Shown: positions 27,053 through 37,345 of the stretch, piece after piece
Layout: each line of letters opens with the position of its first letter
Position numbering within the stretch: the first letter of the stretch is position 1
Assembly: GCF_900176535.1 (NCBI RefSeq)
Contig: NZ_FWXT01000001.1
Span: 2,294,001 to 2,358,000 of the forward strand
Source of the DNA: Pedobacter africanus
GTDB taxonomy: Bacteria > Bacteroidota > Bacteroidia > Sphingobacteriales > Sphingobacteriaceae
Direction of reading: 5' to 3'
Length of the DNA stretch: 64,000 nucleotides
Notes under the pieces: model-generated
Databases searched by the model: none
What the model saw: the letters and a program-made list of their open reading frames with translations, nothing else
What the model was told of the DNA's origin: nothing
Translations under genes and position numbers: made by a program

Positions 27053-30000
27053 TTAAAAACCAACTTGAAGCCCCGCAGAAGCCGACTTAAATGCAGGATT
27101 TGAAGTACCTGTACGGCCTAAATTATAATTTGAACTGGTAGAACCCAGGATGGAATTTCCTGAAATCGCTTCGGGGTCAATCGGCAATCCCCTCAGCTTA
27201 TCAAACGTAATAAAGTTTTCCAGCGAAACATAAATCCTTGCACTGGCCAGCTTAATGCTTTTAAGTAAAGCAGCAGGCAAATTATATCCCAAGGTGATGT
27301 TCTTTATTTTCAGATAAGACATGTCTAACATGTACTTGCTTTGACGCCTCATCACGTAGCCTTCATTGGCACCACCCAAATTCCATGCTCTTGGATAAAA
27401 GGCGTCGGTACGGTCTGGTTTCCAATAATCTTTGGCAATTGCCTGCGGCATTGCGCCTTCTTTGGAATAGTAGCCAGGAATGGCCAGCTGCCCGTCACCC
27501 CAGATTTTTCTTTCCCCTACACCCTGGAAGAAAACAGACAAATCAAACCCTTTGTAGTCGGCACCAAAACGGAAGCCATACTGATACCTTGGGGTTGTAT
27601 TTCCAATTACAGTCCGGTCACCAAGATTGCCGTAAGTGCCATCTCCGGCATCGATATAGCCATCCCCATTGAGATCTACAAACTTTACATCACCCGGACT
27701 GATCAGCAAGGTCTGGTTACCATCTTCAAAATAGGTTTGGTAAACCGGGTTACTTCCGGCAAGTTTATTCGTCGTTCTGCTGTTGCCATTATATATGATA
27801 TTCGTTTGCACGAACTTACCGTTGGCATCATAAACAAAGTCCTCTTTCTGATATAAGCGATCGGTCACAAAACCATATACATCACCAAACCTCTGGCCTG
27901 TAGAATAACTTGTTGCCAGCATTCTGTTTTCGGGAGCGTCTTTATAATCCACGCCTTTGGTAATAAAGGATACCGCATCTGCCAGATTTGCATCAATACT
28001 TAAACGAAGGCCATTGTCAAATTGATGGTTAAAATCTAAATTTAATTCCCAGCCCCGCGTCCTCACGTCTCCCAAATTACTCTGCGGTGCGGTTGAGGCG
28101 CCATAAGTAGCCGGCATTGCTTCACCTGCAACAATCATATCCCTGGTATAGCGCTGGAACACCTCGGCGGTAACGCCAAACTTGTTATTAAAGAACCTCA
28201 GATCGACCCCCAGGTTCATGTGCTCGATATTTTGCCATGAAACATCCTGAGAAAACGGACCAGGAGTACCCAATTGAAAATTAGGAAGACCACCAGCACC
28301 CAACCATGAATTTTTGCTAATACCCATAACCGGTATAGCTAAAGCACTGGATACCGACTGATCTCCAATTAAACCCCATGACGCACGAAGTTTTGCAAAA
28401 CTCAATACAGCTGTCTTATCTTTCAAAAAATCTTCGTTAGAGATGATCCAACCTCCTGAAACCCCAGGGAAAGTTTGCCATTTCAAACGTGTCGGAAATT
28501 TCGAAGATGCATCACGTCTCAAAGTGGCCTCCAAAAGGTATTTATCTTTGAATGCATAATTAACCCGCCCAAAAAACCCGACTTGTGAATCCCAATTGGC
28601 TGTTCCTCCTGAATTTTCCGTTCCAACCGCAAAATCATATTGCGGATTGTCGTTGTTCAACAGGTTACCACGGGTTGAGTATTGACTGGAATAGTCAAAA
28701 CCAATGATGTTAGCCCCTACCAAAAACTTGATCTTGTGATCATTTAAATCCAGATTGTAGTTTGATAAGACATTAAAAGTGTTTCGTCGTGACCGAAAAT
28801 TATTTTGAGAAAAATAAGTATCAGCCTTTACTGTATGATCTGTTAAAGGAAACTGATACGCCGGCATGCCGCCTGTATTGGTAACATCCCCATTTTCATC
28901 AACATATACCTGTGCTCCGCTAGCGTCTTTAAGGGCTTCAACACCATACCAGGTAGTACGGCCCTGCACATATGGCACAGAAGATGTTCTCAAATCATTT
29001 TCGGTATTGTAGGTATAATCAGCTTCTACATTCCAGGCTTTAGTTATATTAACAGTCGTTCCCAGAGTAAGGTTCAAAAACTTATTGGCACGGATCTGAT
29101 CATTGGACATTCGGGCCGAGAAAGCAGGGTCAATGATATCCTGGCCATTCTCTTGTACACCAATTGGAAATAATCGGCTCCAGCGGTAAAGGTATAACCA
29201 GGGATCGGCTGCAAAACCACCTGAGTTTAACGAATTTGGATTCCGTTTTGTCGCATCTGCATATCTTACCCCACCACGAACCGTTAAATAATCGTTAACC
29301 TTAGTTGATAAAGATAGTGATGGCGTAAACCTTTTATAATCATCATGCTTGGCAGGCTTCATCATCCCCTCCTGCCCCAAATAACCTATACTCAGATTAT
29401 AGGTCGTATTCCCGCTTTTACCGTTTAAACCCAGGTTATGAATTTGAGACAAGCCATGATCTTTAACCATCGCTTCTACAGGGTCATAAATTCTATAGCC
29501 AAATTTTTGAGCACCGTCCCAATACCAGTCACGGCCATACACAACAGGATCATTATTGCCAACCACACCGCCATATTTTGCTTGCCATTCTTTGATCTTT
29601 TCGAAGCTCGTTCTGTCTATACGCCAAAAACCTCCGGCAGGACCAACCTGCTTCATGTTTTCATGTGCATCCAAGGTATATTCCAAACCATCGATACCCG
29701 CAATATCTAAATCTTTAAATGGAGACTGCCACACAAAATTATTGGAATAGCTAAATTTATTTCCATCAGTTTTAGCTCCTTTTTTTGTGGTAATTAAAAC
29801 TACACCAAAAGCAGCTTTCGAACCATAGATAGCAGTTGAAGCAGCATCCTTCAAGATAGTTATGTTTTCAATGTCGTTGGGATTGACATACTGGATGCTG
29901 GGAAGTTCTACGTTATCTACCAAGAGCAGCGGATTACTGTTTCCATTTACAGAACCAAATTGGCCGCGAATCTTAATAATTGGATCTGAGCCTACCTCAC

Positions 30001-30463
30001 CACTGGGTACAACTACCGAAAGACCCGGCACAGCACCTTGTAAACCCCTACCGACATCAGCTATTGGCCGGTTACCAAATACTTTAGCAACATCAACAGA
30101 GGTGATTGCCCCTGTCAAACTTTCTTTCTTTTGTGTACCAAACCCCACCACAACCACTTCGTTAAGCCCTTTCGCATCAGCAGCAAGACTTACATTAATT
30201 GTGGCGCTGTTTCCAACGCTTCTTTCTACAGTAGCATAACCCACGTAGCTAAAAACCAGGACATCATTTGTCGCAGCTTTAATAGAGTAATTTCCATCGC
30301 TATTGGTTTGGGCCACCACTGAAGTTCCCTTTACCCGAATGGAAACCCCCGGCACAGGCCCATCAGCAGACGAAACCTTACCTGTTACTGTAATTTGCTG
30401 TGCAAGGGCCTGTGCAACCAGCAAAAACGTACCCAAGAATAAAATGAGTAATTTTCTTTTCAT
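27053..30463 (-). CDS. SusC/RagA TonB-dependent transporter (locus C)
   Basis: At 1136 residues this is the largest SusC in the window. A signal peptide (FLGTFLLVAQALAQ) leads into a regulatory-like domain. The TonB-box-like LNEVVVVGFGTQKKE is followed by a plug with ILKDAASTAIYGSKAAFGVVLITTKKG and a barrel ending in ASAGLQVGF. It heads an operon with SusD, a propeller protein and GHL10. Its promoter carries both the near and distal phased-repeat sites. Confidence 0.95.
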   Translation of the reverse strand: MKRKLLILFLGTFLLVAQALAQQITVTGKVSSADGPVPGVSIRVKGTSVVAQTNSDGNYSIKAATNDVLVFSYVGYATVERSVGNSATINVSLAADAKGLNEVVVVGFGTQKKESLTGAITSVDVAKVFGNRPIADVGRGLQGAVPGLSVVVPSGEVGSDPIIKIRGQFGSVNGNSNPLLLVDNVELPSIQYVNPNDIENITILKDAASTAIYGSKAAFGVVLITTKKGAKTDGNKFSYSNNFVWQSPFKDLDIAGIDGLEYTLDAHENMKQVGPAGGFWRIDRTSFEKIKEWQAKYGGVVGNNDPVVYGRDWYWDGAQKFGYRIYDPVEAMVKDHGLSQIHNLGLNGKSGNTTYNLSIGYLGQEGMMKPAKHDDYKRFTPSLSLSTKVNDYLTVRGGVRYADATKRNPNSLNSGGFAADPWLYLYRWSRLFPIGVQENGQDIIDPAFSARMSNDQIRANKFLNLTLGTTVNITKAWNVEADYTYNTENDLRTSSVPYVQGRTTWYGVEALKDASGAQVYVDENGDVTNTGGMPAYQFPLTDHTVKADTYFSQNNFRSRRNTFNVLSNYNLDLNDHKIKFLVGANIIGFDYSSQYSTRGNLLNNDNPQYDFAVGTENSGGTANWDSQVGFFGRVNYAFKDKYLLEATLRRDASSKFPTRLKWQTFPGVSGGWIISNEDFLKDKTAVLSFAKLRASWGLIGDQSVSSALAIPVMGISKNSWLGAGGLPNFQLGTPGPFSQDVSWQNIEHMNLGVDLRFFNNKFGVTAEVFQRYTRDMIVAGEAMPATYGASTAPQSNLGDVRTRGWELNLDFNHQFDNGLRLSIDANLADAVSFITKGVDYKDAPENRMLATSYSTGQRFGDVYGFVTDRLYQKEDFVYDANGKFVQTNIIYNGNSRTTNKLAGSNPVYQTYFEDGNQTLLISPGDVKFVDLNGDGYIDAGDGTYGNLGDRTVIGNTTPRYQYGFRFGADYKGFDLSVFFQGVGERKIWGDGQLAIPGYYSKEGAMPQAIAKDYWKPDRTDAFYPRAWNLGGANEGYVMRRQSKYMLDMSYLKIKNITLGYNLPAALLKSIKLASARIYVSLENFITFDKLRGLPIDPEAISGNSILGSTSSNYNLGRTGTSNPAFKSASAGLQVGF

Positions 30464-30518
30464 AAAAGCTTATTTGGTTAATTATTAAGTTTCTTATTGC
30501 TAAACATTCCGCAGACGT

Positions 30519-30539
30519 CAAAACACGCAAATAACCGCA
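30519..30539 (-). promoter_or_regulatory. Phased direct-repeat operator, copy 2 (near site of locus C susC)
   Basis: The minus strand reads TGCGG-N5-TGCG-N-GTTTTG and differs from the locus B copy at one position out of 21. It lies 56 nt upstream of the susC start. Confidence 0.5.
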
Positions 30540-30628
30540 AAATGATTAAACTTATGTAAATATGTGCAATATTTTTCAGGTTTTTCCTGCAAAAAGCAAA
30601 CATATTTAAAAGAATTGTAAAAAATATG

Positions 30629-30654
30629 TTGCATAAAGCCGCACAAAAGCGCAC
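30629..30654 (-). promoter_or_regulatory. Phased GCA repeat array upstream of locus C susC (distal site)
   Basis: On the plus strand GTTGCATAAAGCC leads into GCA units at 30631, 30641 and 30651, exactly 10 bp apart, followed by TCTATGAT. The same arrangement, including TCTATGAT, is at 36529-36568 next to the DeoR-family gene. Confidence 0.5.
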
Positions 30655-30693
30655 AACAGCGTCTATGATTTTTGAGGCTTCTATCCGCCAAAT

Positions 30694-30725
30694 AAAAAAC
30701 CTCCGACAGTTAAACTAGCGGAGGT
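30694..30725 (-). terminator. Rho-independent terminator of locus D
   Basis: The stem ACCTCCG / CGGAGGT with a 13-nt loop is followed on the minus strand by a T-run. It is about 100 nt after the stop of the DUF4397 gene. Confidence 0.7.
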
Positions 30726-30824
30726 TCATTTACGAGACCATTTTTAGATTTCTTAGAGCCTTGCGGTGCAATTACCAGCATTCAGAGCACACGTCCCAAA
30801 GGTAAATGATTGTGTTATTAAAAA

Positions 30825-31589
30825 TTATCTTGTTAAGAAGAATGCAACATACGGTTTGCGAACCGCATCTGTTCGCCCGGAATACCCTGTGGCAAAAACC
30901 GTATAAATCCGTCGGTTTAAAATGGTACTAGCACTGCTATATGTTGCTAATGCAGTCGTACCACCAGCAGCTCTTACAGACCAGCCCGATACTGTAGTAG
31001 GAATTGCCATATCAAAATAGCTACTCTCTTTCAGATACCCAATATTGGATTGCATCAACGTTGTACCATAGTAAAGATCTACAGATGGCACATTGGGCAT
31101 CAGATTTATGAACTTATACCGTACGAAACCAGAATCCGGAAGCGCAAAATTATCCAGCGCTAATAAACTTGTAGTATTAGCTGCAGTATCAGTTAAATGC
31201 AAAGTATAAGCTTTACCTGCCTCAGTTGTTATAGCCGTTTTATAAAGCACTACGGAATCTACATTTGTTCCTTTTTTAGGAATAGAAATAGAGACTTCGG
31301 AAGTGCCCGGCTTAGTTACTAAATAATCCGGTCTTGAATCACCAAGAGTACCATAGCCACCACCAGGATAAGGATAGCGGGTTTGGATAACAGTACTGAC
31401 ACGTTCTCCATTAATTTTAATCTGAACTCCAGGGTTTGCTGTATAAGCGATGTTATAGTTTACCTTTAACATAACCTGATCAGAAGACAACTTTTCAAAC
31501 TCTCCGTAGTTGATCTCGTTTTTATCGCATGACGAAAAGAGAATGGCTGTAAGGAGAATCACTGACAATATTTGTATGATCGATTTCAT
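30825..31589 (-). CDS. DUF4397-domain lipoprotein (locus D)
   Basis: 254 residues with a lipoprotein signal (LTAILFSSCDKNE). Segments such as VRYKFINLMPNVPSVDLYYG and YTVFATGYSG are typical of DUF4397, a beta-rich extracellular domain. It is the last gene of locus D, 15 nt after susD. In such loci the third gene is usually a surface-exposed accessory binding protein; here that is inference from position. Confidence 0.85.
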   Translation of the reverse strand: MKSIIQILSVILLTAILFSSCDKNEINYGEFEKLSSDQVMLKVNYNIAYTANPGVQIKINGERVSTVIQTRYPYPGGGYGTLGDSRPDYLVTKPGTSEVSISIPKKGTNVDSVVLYKTAITTEAGKAYTLHLTDTAANTTSLLALDNFALPDSGFVRYKFINLMPNVPSVDLYYGTTLMQSNIGYLKESSYFDMAIPTTVSGWSVRAAGGTTALATYSSASTILNRRIYTVFATGYSGRTDAVRKPYVAFFLTR

Positions 31590-31604
31590 ATATTTAATAA
31601 TTAA

Positions 31605-33212
31605 TTATGGGAGATTAGACCAAGTTTCTAGTGTATGATAACCATCCTCACCACAACCCCATTTATTGTATTCATTTCTATTAAAAGAATACTCAGATGC
31701 ATATCTCGGCCTTAACCGGTATGCGTATTTTCCATTATTTTTTTCAAAAAAATCACCTGATTGAAGCTGTATGTAGTTTTTATAAATTAATGGATCATAA
31801 TGATATTTTCTTAAATCACTCCATTGCTCCATACCAGCCCAGCCCCATTGTGCAATATATTTTTGCTGCATAATGTCAGCTATTGTTAAAGCTGTTCCGG
31901 TTTGAGCTACTTCAGAGCTTATCATATAAGCATTTATTTCCGCCGGAGTAATAACCGCCACAGCAGGAGTTCCATTTCGCCCATATAGGTTAATAAACTC
32001 CATATGGCCTCTTATTCCATTTTGATAAGCGGTTAACGCCCCTCCCGAATTCCCTTTTTTAAACAAGGCCTCCGCTTTGGCAAATTGAAGTTGCGCATAA
32101 CTCATGATGGGATACCGTGCATTATTTGAATAAAGGTATTTTCCTGGAAATGGAACAAGCGAAGTGCCGCTTAAAGCCCCAAGGATGTGAGGAACGGTTG
32201 CATTGCCATTAAAAGGGAAAGCACCACGATATATACCTGTTGATGGAACCGGATTAATCATTCGGGTTAATCTCGGATCAACAGATGTTTTAGGGTCAAC
32301 TGCCGGAGTTCCCCTTACTCCACCGGTTAAAAGGTTAACAATAGGCTGGGCAATCCTGCCAAATGTCGATGAAGTCGTGGCAGTTGCCGTGTAAATTCCA
32401 AAATTCTGGCTAAAGGGATTTGAATCTCCACCAGAGCCGCTGGTATTACCACCAAAATTAATAGTTGCATCCTCGGTGGAATTAGCAAAAGAAAGATCAA
32501 CATATTTCACAACACTATCTGCATATTGCGTGTTAAATTGTGGCTTGTTAATGAAGTGACTATACTGCTGGGCAAGCAAACCATAAATAAATTTTCGCCA
32601 TTTTGGCCTGTCGCCTTTATAAATCTGATCACCAGATACACCCGCTAGTAAACCTGCAACGCCATCAGCATCGGGCTTATTAAAACACTCCAGCGCTTTT
32701 TGGCTCCACTCTCTAACTCTAGCGTATACCTCTGGTTGGTCTTGATATCTAAATTCCAGCTGATTCTTAAAAACATCATCTAAAACCACGGGTCCGTGAA
32801 TGTCAGTAAGCAACTGATAACCCCAGGCTTTAATTGCATAACCAATACCTGCGTAAGTCCACTTATTTGATGCTTCCGCCTCTTTAATCATTTCTTCAAG
32901 ATTCAAACCCAGTCCGATATAAACCATACGCCACATGGATCCACCAACATCGCTGTTCGATTGATAGCCATGCTTTTCCCATGCAATAGTAAATGTCGTT
33001 TGATCCTGACCAACCATATCCTGGGTATATTTAAAGATAACCCGGTTATCTGTTGCAGTATTATTAGCCATTTGAAATTGGATAGGCGCAAGCAGGTATT
33101 CTGCTTTTGTAGTTTGAGGAAATGCCGGATCCTTATTCACGTCCAGCATTTTCTTACAACTTGTTATATTTAATACAACAAACGTTAATATTATTATTCT
33201 CAAGTATTTCAT
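31605..33212 (-). CDS. SusD-like nutrient-binding lipoprotein (locus D)
   Basis: 535 residues of the SusD-like type seen in locus A. The signal VVLNITSCKKMLDVNKDPAFP is followed by TPR-like helices. Characteristic segments are YPIMSYAQLQFAKAEALFKKG and GMEQWSDLRKYHYDP. It follows its susC after 10 nt and should bind the substrate of the locus D transporter. Confidence 0.93.
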   Translation of the reverse strand: MKYLRIIILTFVVLNITSCKKMLDVNKDPAFPQTTKAEYLLAPIQFQMANNTATDNRVIFKYTQDMVGQDQTTFTIAWEKHGYQSNSDVGGSMWRMVYIGLGLNLEEMIKEAEASNKWTYAGIGYAIKAWGYQLLTDIHGPVVLDDVFKNQLEFRYQDQPEVYARVREWSQKALECFNKPDADGVAGLLAGVSGDQIYKGDRPKWRKFIYGLLAQQYSHFINKPQFNTQYADSVVKYVDLSFANSTEDATINFGGNTSGSGGDSNPFSQNFGIYTATATTSSTFGRIAQPIVNLLTGGVRGTPAVDPKTSVDPRLTRMINPVPSTGIYRGAFPFNGNATVPHILGALSGTSLVPFPGKYLYSNNARYPIMSYAQLQFAKAEALFKKGNSGGALTAYQNGIRGHMEFINLYGRNGTPAVAVITPAEINAYMISSEVAQTGTALTIADIMQQKYIAQWGWAGMEQWSDLRKYHYDPLIYKNYIQLQSGDFFEKNNGKYAYRLRPRYASEYSFNRNEYNKWGCGEDGYHTLETWSNLP

Positions 33213-33222
33213 CTCTTTAATC

Positions 33223-36200
33223 TTATAATTTTAAACGAAGACCAATATTAATACCTAACGGCCTACCCATGTTACCATAGTCAATTCCATACCCTCCGGC
33301 TCCGCCTAATGATGGATTATTGGCATTGGTATCCGGATCCATACCAGAATAGTTAGTGATCAGAAAAACGTCTGTCAAGGTCACATAAGCTCCAAGATTT
33401 CGTATAAAACTGGTATTACTAAACATTTTTGCAGGAAAATCATATGCAACTGTAATGTCTCTTAGTCTAAGTGCATTAACATCCTTTTCTACAAACATTT
33501 CTGGTGATATTCCAGCCACAGTAGAGGTATAGTAATTAGTGTTAGCAGAAGGTGTTACCAAAATGGTATTTCTGGTAGGGTTATCGCTATCCTGTAAGCC
33601 ATCATTTAACACTCCTGTAACTACACGAGGTACGTCTCTATCCAATGTTTTAACACTTAGCCCTCTCCTGTAGAGTTCGTATTGTGTCTGGTTATAAACA
33701 TCGCCACCAACTCTCAAGTCGAGCAGGAAGGATACATTGAAGTTTTTATAACGTATATTATTTGAAAAACCCAAAGTGAAGTTTGGTGTCCTATCGGCAA
33801 TAACCGGGAAGTCCTGATCGCTGGCCAGCATAGGTAAACCAGTAGCAGGATTAATTAAATAATCTCCATTTTTATTTTTCCGGTTTACCCAACCACCCAA
33901 TGCAAGTGTACTTGAGCCCGGAAACACTGCACTTCTTACACCATTGGCAACCCAGGTATCAGAATCGTAATATTCTGGCAGTTCCTCGGAAATAGAAGAT
34001 ACTTTACCCCTGTTTCGTGTAAAGTTAAAGGTCATATCCCAATTGAAATCTTTCGATCTAAATGGAGAGCCTTTCAATTGAATCTCTTGTCCTTGATTAA
34101 CAACGTCTCCTCCGTTCATGTATCTCAATACAAAACCCGATGCATAGCTTAGCCTTGGCTGTACCAATTGCTTATGGCTATTTAAGTGGTAGTAAGTAAA
34201 ATCGACGCTAATTCTGTCATCCAAAAAACCTAATTCAAATCCAGTTTCAAAATTTCTGGTCTGCTCAGGCACCACCCCTAGGTTTCCACCATTATTGGCA
34301 TCATAACTAAAACCACCCCCTGTGGTATTTACCGTCTGTAACCTGGTAGCTAAGGCATATAATCTATAAGGTTCCTTACCTGTAATCCCGTAAGAAGCCC
34401 GCAGCTTACCATTGCTTAACCAGGAAAGCTTCTTCACAGCCTCCAGTTCACTAAAATTAAAAGCAAAACTGGCCGCAGGATAAGCAAAATAAGGATTATT
34501 TGGCATTAAGCGAGATGCAGCATCAACGCGGCCGGAAAGCGTGAGAAACACTATCGACTCGTAACCCAATATAGCCTGCGCAAAAGCGCCCGCATTTCTA
34601 TACCTGTTAATTACCAATCTTGCACTCTGGGTAGTAGGTAATGTATTGTTTATACTATAGAAATTTGGATCAAACATGTTCTGTCCTCTCGCAGAATTGG
34701 TTGTATTGTTTACATCCGAAAAATTTGCTCCAATAATATACGTATTATTGAACTTACCAAATCTATGAGTAGCTGATGCAGTTAAAGAGCCATCTAATCG
34801 CTTGTTTAGCTGCTGATAAGTATTTATTGTTCCTCCGGTAGGATTTGCCGCACTTCCCGAACCAGAGAAAGATTGAGCATGATACACAGTAATACCATCT
34901 GTATTAGATAGGTTTGTTCCCAAAATACCGGTTACATTCAACCATTTGGTTGGTTTATAAGATATATTCGCATTTCCAATCAAGGCATTTGTTTTGTCCT
35001 GAGAAAGATTCTTATTTACATCCCAAAAGGGATTGTCACTTTCATTATAAATTGTGCCAGTTGTGGTAATCCTGTTACCCACAGGATCTATCCAATCGGT
35101 CACATCAAACCGCGACGGAAACCTAAGCAAGCCCATAAGATACCCTTGAACACCTTTATTCGCTTTCTTATTAAATGCGTTGGTATAGCTAAAGCGCGTT
35201 GTAACCTTTATTTTATCGGACACAGGTATCACCCCTACTACAGAAGAAACAAATCTTTCATATTTTGTTGTAGGTATTGTTCCCTCATTGTTGGTATACT
35301 CGTTAGACCACCTGTAACTCATGGATTCCTTTCCCCCTTCAACCACTACGTTATGTTTTTGCGCCAGCCCCGTCTTAAAAAACGCACCCACATTATCATA
35401 AATCGTACCCCCCTCCGGATATTTAGGCCCAAAAAAATTGAAGGAGCCCCCGTTAAAAATACCATTAGCATCTCCCTGCCCGTACACCTGCTGCACTTCA
35501 GGTGGATTATTAACCGTCTCTATTCTTAACGATCCGTTGTAAGACACCGAAGATTTTCCTGCCTTGGCCTTTTTTGTTGTAATTACAATGGCACCGCTAG
35601 CTCCTAGGTTCCCATAGAGCGCTGTCGCCTCAGGCCCTTTCAGTATGGTGTAACTTTCTATATCTGCAGGATTAATATCAGATGCCCTATTCGTATAATC
35701 CTGACTCCTATTGTTCCCATCCATTGCGGTATTTCTTTGAGCCAATACAGAGTTATCAACAGGCACACCATCTACCACAATTAGCGGTGAATTGTCACCA
35801 GTAAGAGAAACAATACCGCGCAGAATAATTTGCGAAGAAGCCCCGGGGTCACCGGATGTTTGATTTACAATAACGCCAGGAGCCCTCCCTGCTAAACCAT
35901 TAATAAAATTTTCCCGTCCTGTCGCAGTAACTTCGTCTCCGCTAACTTTAGGAGTGGAATACCCTAATGATTTGGCATTCCTTTCTACACCATAGGCGGT
36001 TACAATAACTTCATTTAAGGATTTGTCATCCGGTTTCAAGGCAATATTGACCACCGCTGCATCTACTTTCTTTTCCTGCGGAACCATTCCGATGTAGCTG
36101 AACACCAGTACATCTCCCGCTTTTGCCTGAATAGAATACGTACCAGTTGAGGTTGTCTGGGTAACGGTCTGGGTTCCCTTTAATTTAACAGAAACACCCG

Positions 36201-36318
36201 GGATAGGCAATCCATCATCGGAAGAGGTGACCTTACCCGTGATTGTTTTTTGCTGTGCAAACGTTTGCGCAATCAGCAAAAAACAACCTACAATAAATAG
36301 GAGTAATTTTTTTTTCAT
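33223..36318 (-). CDS. SusC/RagA TonB-dependent transporter (locus D)
   Basis: 1031 residues with signal peptide LFIVGCFLLIAQTFAQ and a regulatory-like domain closely similar to that of locus B (SSDDGLPIPGVSVKLKG). The TonB-box-like LNEVIVTAYG is followed by a plug with ILKGPEATALYG and a barrel ending in NIGLRLKL. It is divergent from the DeoR-family gene across 280 nt that hold both repeat sites, the strongest link between that regulator and these loci. Confidence 0.95.
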   Translation of the reverse strand: MKKKLLLFIVGCFLLIAQTFAQQKTITGKVTSSDDGLPIPGVSVKLKGTQTVTQTTSTGTYSIQAKAGDVLVFSYIGMVPQEKKVDAAVVNIALKPDDKSLNEVIVTAYGVERNAKSLGYSTPKVSGDEVTATGRENFINGLAGRAPGVIVNQTSGDPGASSQIILRGIVSLTGDNSPLIVVDGVPVDNSVLAQRNTAMDGNNRSQDYTNRASDINPADIESYTILKGPEATALYGNLGASGAIVITTKKAKAGKSSVSYNGSLRIETVNNPPEVQQVYGQGDANGIFNGGSFNFFGPKYPEGGTIYDNVGAFFKTGLAQKHNVVVEGGKESMSYRWSNEYTNNEGTIPTTKYERFVSSVVGVIPVSDKIKVTTRFSYTNAFNKKANKGVQGYLMGLLRFPSRFDVTDWIDPVGNRITTTGTIYNESDNPFWDVNKNLSQDKTNALIGNANISYKPTKWLNVTGILGTNLSNTDGITVYHAQSFSGSGSAANPTGGTINTYQQLNKRLDGSLTASATHRFGKFNNTYIIGANFSDVNNTTNSARGQNMFDPNFYSINNTLPTTQSARLVINRYRNAGAFAQAILGYESIVFLTLSGRVDAASRLMPNNPYFAYPAASFAFNFSELEAVKKLSWLSNGKLRASYGITGKEPYRLYALATRLQTVNTTGGGFSYDANNGGNLGVVPEQTRNFETGFELGFLDDRISVDFTYYHLNSHKQLVQPRLSYASGFVLRYMNGGDVVNQGQEIQLKGSPFRSKDFNWDMTFNFTRNRGKVSSISEELPEYYDSDTWVANGVRSAVFPGSSTLALGGWVNRKNKNGDYLINPATGLPMLASDQDFPVIADRTPNFTLGFSNNIRYKNFNVSFLLDLRVGGDVYNQTQYELYRRGLSVKTLDRDVPRVVTGVLNDGLQDSDNPTRNTILVTPSANTNYYTSTVAGISPEMFVEKDVNALRLRDITVAYDFPAKMFSNTSFIRNLGAYVTLTDVFLITNYSGMDPDTNANNPSLGGAGGYGIDYGNMGRPLGINIGLRLKL

Positions 36319-36418
36319 AAACGCCAGTTTTTATTAAAATCTAAAATGTGTTGGTTGGTGGTAATGGTTTGTTAGGTAATGGTTTTGTTGGTTGGTTTTG
36401 TTCGGTTTTTCAGGATTA

Positions 36419-36439
36419 CAAAACACGCACTAACCCGCA
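36419..36439 (-). promoter_or_regulatory. Phased direct-repeat operator, copy 3 (near site of locus D susC)
   Basis: The minus strand reads TGCGG-N5-TGCG-N-GTTTTG, as at loci B and C, 101 nt upstream of the susC start. The two TGCG units are 10 bp apart. Confidence 0.5.
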
Positions 36440-36524
36440 CAATTATAATCCTTTAGTAAATATCACAAATGTTTTTAATAAAATGCAAACAATTACTAAC
36501 TATTTTCAGAAATTTCCCGCTATT

Positions 36525-36568
36525 GCATTTGCATAAATCCGCAAATACCTGCATTTTGTTTCTATGAT
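36525..36568. promoter_or_regulatory. Phased GCA repeat array between locus D susC and the DeoR-family gene
   Basis: TTTGCATAAATCC leads into GCA units at 36531, 36541 and 36551, exactly 10 bp apart, then TCTATGAT. It ends about 30-45 nt before the regulator's ATG at 36599, so autoregulation is likely. Confidence 0.5.
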
Positions 36569-36598
36569 ATTTTATTTACATTAGCTAAAAAATATTTT

Positions 36599-37345
36599 AT
36601 GCTGAAAAAGGAAAGGCACGACTTTATAATGCGCCAAATTAACCTGCACAACAGAGTGCTGACTTCCGACCTTGTACAATTACTAAATGTTTCTGAAGAT
36701 ACCATTCGTCGGGACCTTCAGGAACTGGCAGAGAAAGGGCAGCTTTCCAAAGTACATGGTGGTGCGCTTTCAAAGTCTTACCAATCTACCTTTGACGACA
36801 GCGATGTATATGCCAAAGACGCCAAGATCGGCATAGCCCGAAAAGCGATTCCTTTGATAAAAGACGGGATGGTGGTTTTAACCGGCGGCGGAACCTCTAT
36901 TATAGAGTTGGCAAAGCAACTCCCTGAGAATCTAAATGCAACCTTTTTTACCATCAGCCCCTTTGTAGCTATAGAACTGGCTAAATATGCCCGGGTTGAG
37001 GTGATCCTTATCGGTGGGCTGTTCTCCAAAAACTCGCAGGTAACTTACGGAGGGCATGTCATCAATCAACTCTCAGAGATCAATGCCGATCTTTGCCTGC
37101 TGGGAACCAGTGCCATACATCCAACCGATGGCTTAACAGATACCGACTGGGAGATTAACCAGCTTAAAAAAGCAATGCTGAGTTCCTCAAAAAAGGCGGC
37201 TATTTTGTGTATTTCCGAAAAACTGGATACTTCATTGAGGTTAAAAGTGGCTTCACTTGAAAATATAGACTACCTGATTACGGAACTGGAACCTGAAGCG
37301 ACAGAATTGAATGCCTATCGGGTAAAAACGCTGCAGATAATGTAA
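36599..37345 (+). CDS. DeoR/GlpR-family transcriptional regulator
   Basis: 248 residues with the classical layout. An N-terminal winged helix-turn-helix (about 1-57) includes LNVSEDTIRRDLQELAEKGQ and VHGGAL. A DeoR C-terminal sensor domain (about 75-230) has LTGGGTSIIELAKQL and LLGTSAIHPTDGLTD. Members usually repress sugar-use genes and respond to phosphorylated sugars. It is divergent from locus D susC and preceded by a phased GCA array that recurs upstream of loci B and C, so those three loci are its probable regulon. The effector is unknown. Confidence 0.93.
   Translation: MLKKERHDFIMRQINLHNRVLTSDLVQLLNVSEDTIRRDLQELAEKGQLSKVHGGALSKSYQSTFDDSDVYAKDAKIGIARKAIPLIKDGMVVLTGGGTSIIELAKQLPENLNATFFTISPFVAIELAKYARVEVILIGGLFSKNSQVTYGGHVINQLSEINADLCLLGTSAIHPTDGLTDTDWEINQLKKAMLSSSKKAAILCISEKLDTSLRLKVASLENIDYLITELEPEATELNAYRVKTLQIM

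Larger units (their letters stand above)
30464..30693. promoter_or_regulatory. Upstream region of locus C susC
   Basis: No gene is present between the locus C susC start and the terminator of locus D. The AT-rich stretch holds two repeat sites, at 30519-30539 and 30629-30654, annotated separately. It should contain the locus C promoter, but I could not place a convincing -7/-33 pair. Confidence 0.5.

Noticed and set aside
22226..36568. CRISPR array
   Set aside because: The GCA repeats are 3-5 bp units with 10-bp period upstream of genes; there are no long repeats with spacers and no cas genes.
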